Part shown: piece after piece, positions 6,783-9,257 of the stretch
Layout of the letters: each line of letters begins with the position of its first letter
Position numbering within the stretch: the stretch's first letter is position 1
Origin: Rhizobiaceae bacterium
Lineage (GTDB): Bacteria > Pseudomonadota > Alphaproteobacteria > Rhizobiales > Rhizobiaceae
Assembly: GCA_913776675.1 (NCBI GenBank)
Contig: CAJYRE010000320.1
Location: forward strand, 1-9,257
Length of the DNA stretch: 9,257 bases
Reading direction: 5' to 3'
Position numbers and translations under genes: made by a program
Notes under the pieces: model-generated
What the model was told of the DNA's origin: nothing
The model's input: only the letters and a program-made list of their open reading frames with translations
The model's database searches: none

Positions 6783-6810
6783 GCCCGCCTTGATCAAGGC
6801 GGGCTCTTTT
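6783..6810 (+). terminator. Strong stem-loop terminator between the lipoprotein gene and zapE
   Basis: A perfect 22-bp palindrome (6783-6804) can fold as a 9-bp stem, GCCCGCCTT/AAGGCGGGC, with loop GATC. TC and four T residues follow, to 6810. It lies over 130 nt after the lipoprotein stop and only 16 nt before the zapE ATG, so zapE translation initiates just behind it. The short T tract makes the efficiency uncertain. Confidence 0.7.
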
Positions 6811-6816
6811 CTATGT

Positions 6817-6820
6817 GGAG
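6817..6820 (+). promoter_or_regulatory. Ribosome binding site deciding the zapE start
   Basis: GGAG lies 6 nt before ATG 6827. It overlaps the possible upstream start GTG 6815, which argues that GTG is part of the ribosome binding site and not the start. ATG 6836 is 15 nt away and less likely. Confidence 0.7.
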
Positions 6821-6826
6821 TGCTCC

Positions 6827-7972
6827 ATGCAGCCGATGCCCGATTACACACTCAGCGTCAGCGAGGCGCTGAAGGCACGGACCAAATCCGGTGAATTGAT
6901 TGCTGATCCTGCCCAGATGACCGTTGCTGCCCGGCTTGACCGCATTCTGCGGGATTTGAAAGAGCGTAAACCGGCCCGTAAATCCTCAGCGCTTGGCTGG
7001 ATTTTTGCCAAACGCAACAAGGCGCAAACTCCGATCAAGGGTCTTTATGTCTACGGCAGCGTTGGCCGTGGCAAAACCATGCTGATGGACCTGTTTTTCT
7101 CCATGGCCCCGATTGAGAAAAAGCGGCGGGCACATTTTCACGAATTTATGGCCGATGTGCATAATCGTATTCATGCGCATCGACAGAAATTGAAAAATGG
7201 CGAGACAAAACAGGCCGATCCGGTGCCGCCTGTGGCCGAACAACTGGCAGCCCAAGCCGAGCTTTTGTGTTTCGACGAATTCACCGTGACGGATATTGCC
7301 GATGCCATGATCCTGTCGCGGCTGTTTACTGAACTGTTCGCGCGCGGCTGCATTCTGGTGGCGACATCAAATGTCGAGCCAGACAATCTCTATCCGGATG
7401 GCTTGAACCGCAGTCTGTTTTTGCCCTTTGTCGGCTTGCTCAAGCAATATGTCGAGATTTTATCGCTCGACTCACCCACCGATTACCGGATGGAGAAAGT
7501 GGATCATCTGCCGGTTTATCTTGCGCCAGCCGATGCAGCGGCGGATGCGGAAATGGATCGCTCCTGGCGGGTTTTAACCAAGGGCAAGCCGGAAGAGGCC
7601 ATTGAAATTCCGATGAAGGGTCGTGTCGTGCCTGTGCCGCGTGCCGTCGATCGCTGCGCGCGTTTCAGCTTTGCGCAATTGTGTGAACAGCCATTGGGAG
7701 CTACGGACTATCTGGCGATTGCCGATCGTTTCGATACGGTGTTCATTGATCACATCCCGCATATGGGGCCGCAAAAGCGCAATGAAACCAAACGTTTCAT
7801 TATTCTCATTGATGCGCTTTATGATCATAAGGTTCGCGTACATGCATCCGCGGCTGCTCAGCCTGAGGCGCTTTTGACGGAAAAGAAGGGTACCGAGGGC
7901 TTTGAGTTTGATCGCACGGCCTCGCGCCTGTTTGAGATGCGCTCAAGCGACTATCTGAATAAAGATCAATAA
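6827..7972 (+). CDS. zapE: Cell division protein ZapE / AFG1-family ATPase
   Basis: This 381-residue P-loop ATPase belongs to the AFG1 (LACE1/ZapE) family. The Walker A motif GSVGRGKT is at 77-84, inside GLYVYGSVGRGKTMLMDLFF. Walker B is LLCFDEF with Asp150 and Glu151, followed by TVTDIADAMIL. The ATSNVEPDNLYPDGLNR stretch is the family's sensor and signature region. Length fits the family. By family knowledge, E. coli ZapE interacts with the FtsZ ring in an ATP-dependent way, and mitochondrial AFG1/LACE1 is linked to turnover of respiratory-chain subunits; either role could apply here. No signal peptide or membrane segment is visible, so it is cytosolic. It stands alone between a terminator and the mdh control region, in a TCA-cycle neighbourhood. 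How it is transcribed is unclear, because the strong stem-loop is so close upstream. Confidence 0.93.
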   Translation: MQPMPDYTLSVSEALKARTKSGELIADPAQMTVAARLDRILRDLKERKPARKSSALGWIFAKRNKAQTPIKGLYVYGSVGRGKTMLMDLFFSMAPIEKKRRAHFHEFMADVHNRIHAHRQKLKNGETKQADPVPPVAEQLAAQAELLCFDEFTVTDIADAMILSRLFTELFARGCILVATSNVEPDNLYPDGLNRSLFLPFVGLLKQYVEILSLDSPTDYRMEKVDHLPVYLAPADAAADAEMDRSWRVLTKGKPEEAIEIPMKGRVVPVPRAVDRCARFSFAQLCEQPLGATDYLAIADRFDTVFIDHIPHMGPQKRNETKRFIILIDALYDHKVRVHASAAAQPEALLTEKKGTEGFEFDRTASRLFEMRSSDYLNKDQ

Positions 7973-8009
7973 GATATTTCTGAAGTGTGAAGATTTCGTG
8001 ACCGAAAAT

Positions 8010-8036
8010 TTTACGTTTACGTAAGAATTTTATAGT
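8010..8036 (+). promoter_or_regulatory. Candidate promoter of mdh
   Basis: TATAGT (8031-8036) matches the -10 consensus in five of six bases. The best -35, TTTACG (8010-8015), matches four of six but at a short 15-nt spacing. A promoter that needs an activator to correct its spacing would fit the inverted repeat lying between the two boxes. Transcription would begin near 8043 and leave a leader of about 130 nt before mdh. Confidence 0.4.
8011..8024. promoter_or_regulatory. Operator-like perfect inverted repeat upstream of mdh
   Basis: TTACGT-TT-ACGTAA is a perfect inverted repeat. Flanking AAAATT (8005-8010) and AATTTT (8026-8031) extend the symmetry with one extra G on the right side. It resembles the TTTACGT...ACGTAAA palindromes described for MerR-type regulators such as LiuR, although that similarity is from memory. 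It sits directly upstream of a good -10 box (8031-8036), where a regulator would control initiation. The bound factor is not known. Confidence 0.5.
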
Positions 8037-8038
8037 CT

Positions 8039-9134
<1,096 letters not shown>

Positions 9135-9165
9135 TCGCCTCCGGCTCAAAAATTAGGACCAGACG

Positions 9166-9257
9166 ATGAATATTCATGAATATCAGGCCAAAGCTCTGCT
9201 CAAGGGCTATGGCGCACCGGTTGCGCAAGGCGTGGCCATTCTCTCCGCCGATGAGGC
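9166..9257 (+). CDS. sucC: Succinyl-CoA synthetase (ADP-forming) beta subunit, N-terminal fragment
   Basis: The first 30 codons of sucC are present before the window ends. The opening MNIHEYQAKALLKGYGAPV, followed by QGVAILSADEA, is the typical start of the ATP-grasp domain of the beta subunit. The enzyme converts succinyl-CoA to succinate with formation of ATP (or GTP) in the TCA cycle. AGGA at 9155-9158 lies 7 nt before the ATG. The 31-nt gap from mdh, without a clear terminator, and the common rhizobial order mdh-sucC-sucD support an operon. Confidence 0.95.
   Translation, partial: MNIHEYQAKALLKGYGAPVAQGVAILSADE

Noticed and set aside
6694..6894. A 66-codon plus-strand reading frame between the lipoprotein gene and zapE
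   Set aside because: It runs through the palindromic repeat and terminator into zapE in another frame. No ribosome binding site or domain is seen.

Overview
The window is a stretch of core chromosome from an alphaproteobacterium, most likely a member of the Rhizobiaceae (Rhizobium, Agrobacterium or Allorhizobium type). The evidence is the protein character, the order sdhCDAB, then an Omp19-like lipoprotein, zapE, mdh and sucC, the moderately high GC with few TTA, CTA and TCA codons in the core genes, and a double-hairpin intergenic repeat of the rhizobial type. No mobile element, CRISPR array, tRNA or rRNA is visible.

Left block (1-1853, plus strand): the 3' end of gpsA, then three small, tightly packed genes: a YciI-like protein, an EVE-domain protein, and a family-16 (METTL20/ETFbeta-KMT type) protein lysine methyltransferase. 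The gaps are 18, 8 and 8 nt, so they look like one transcription unit. A small exported protein of unknown function lies convergently on the minus strand (1848-2183). Its stop codon and that of the methyltransferase share the palindrome TTATAA.

Middle block (2184-5982): a divergent control region of about 310 bp, rich in inverted repeats, then sdhC-sdhD-sdhA-sdhB, encoding all four subunits of succinate dehydrogenase (respiratory complex II). Every expected heme, FAD, iron-sulfur and quinone residue that I checked is present. A stem-loop terminator closes this operon.

Right block (5983-9257, plus strand): an Omp19/Inh-type outer-membrane lipoprotein, a composite palindromic repeat, a strong perfect-palindrome terminator, zapE (AFG1-family ATPase), a regulatory gap with a perfect TTACGTTTACGTAA inverted repeat over a probable promoter, mdh (malate dehydrogenase), and the first 30 codons of sucC (succinyl-CoA synthetase beta).

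Functionally, sdhCDAB, mdh and sucC are three parts of the TCA cycle: succinate to fumarate, malate to oxaloacetate, and succinyl-CoA to succinate. I see no wholly new system. The items most worth following up are the YciI/EVE/methyltransferase trio, the unknown exported protein, and the unassigned operators before sdhC and mdh.
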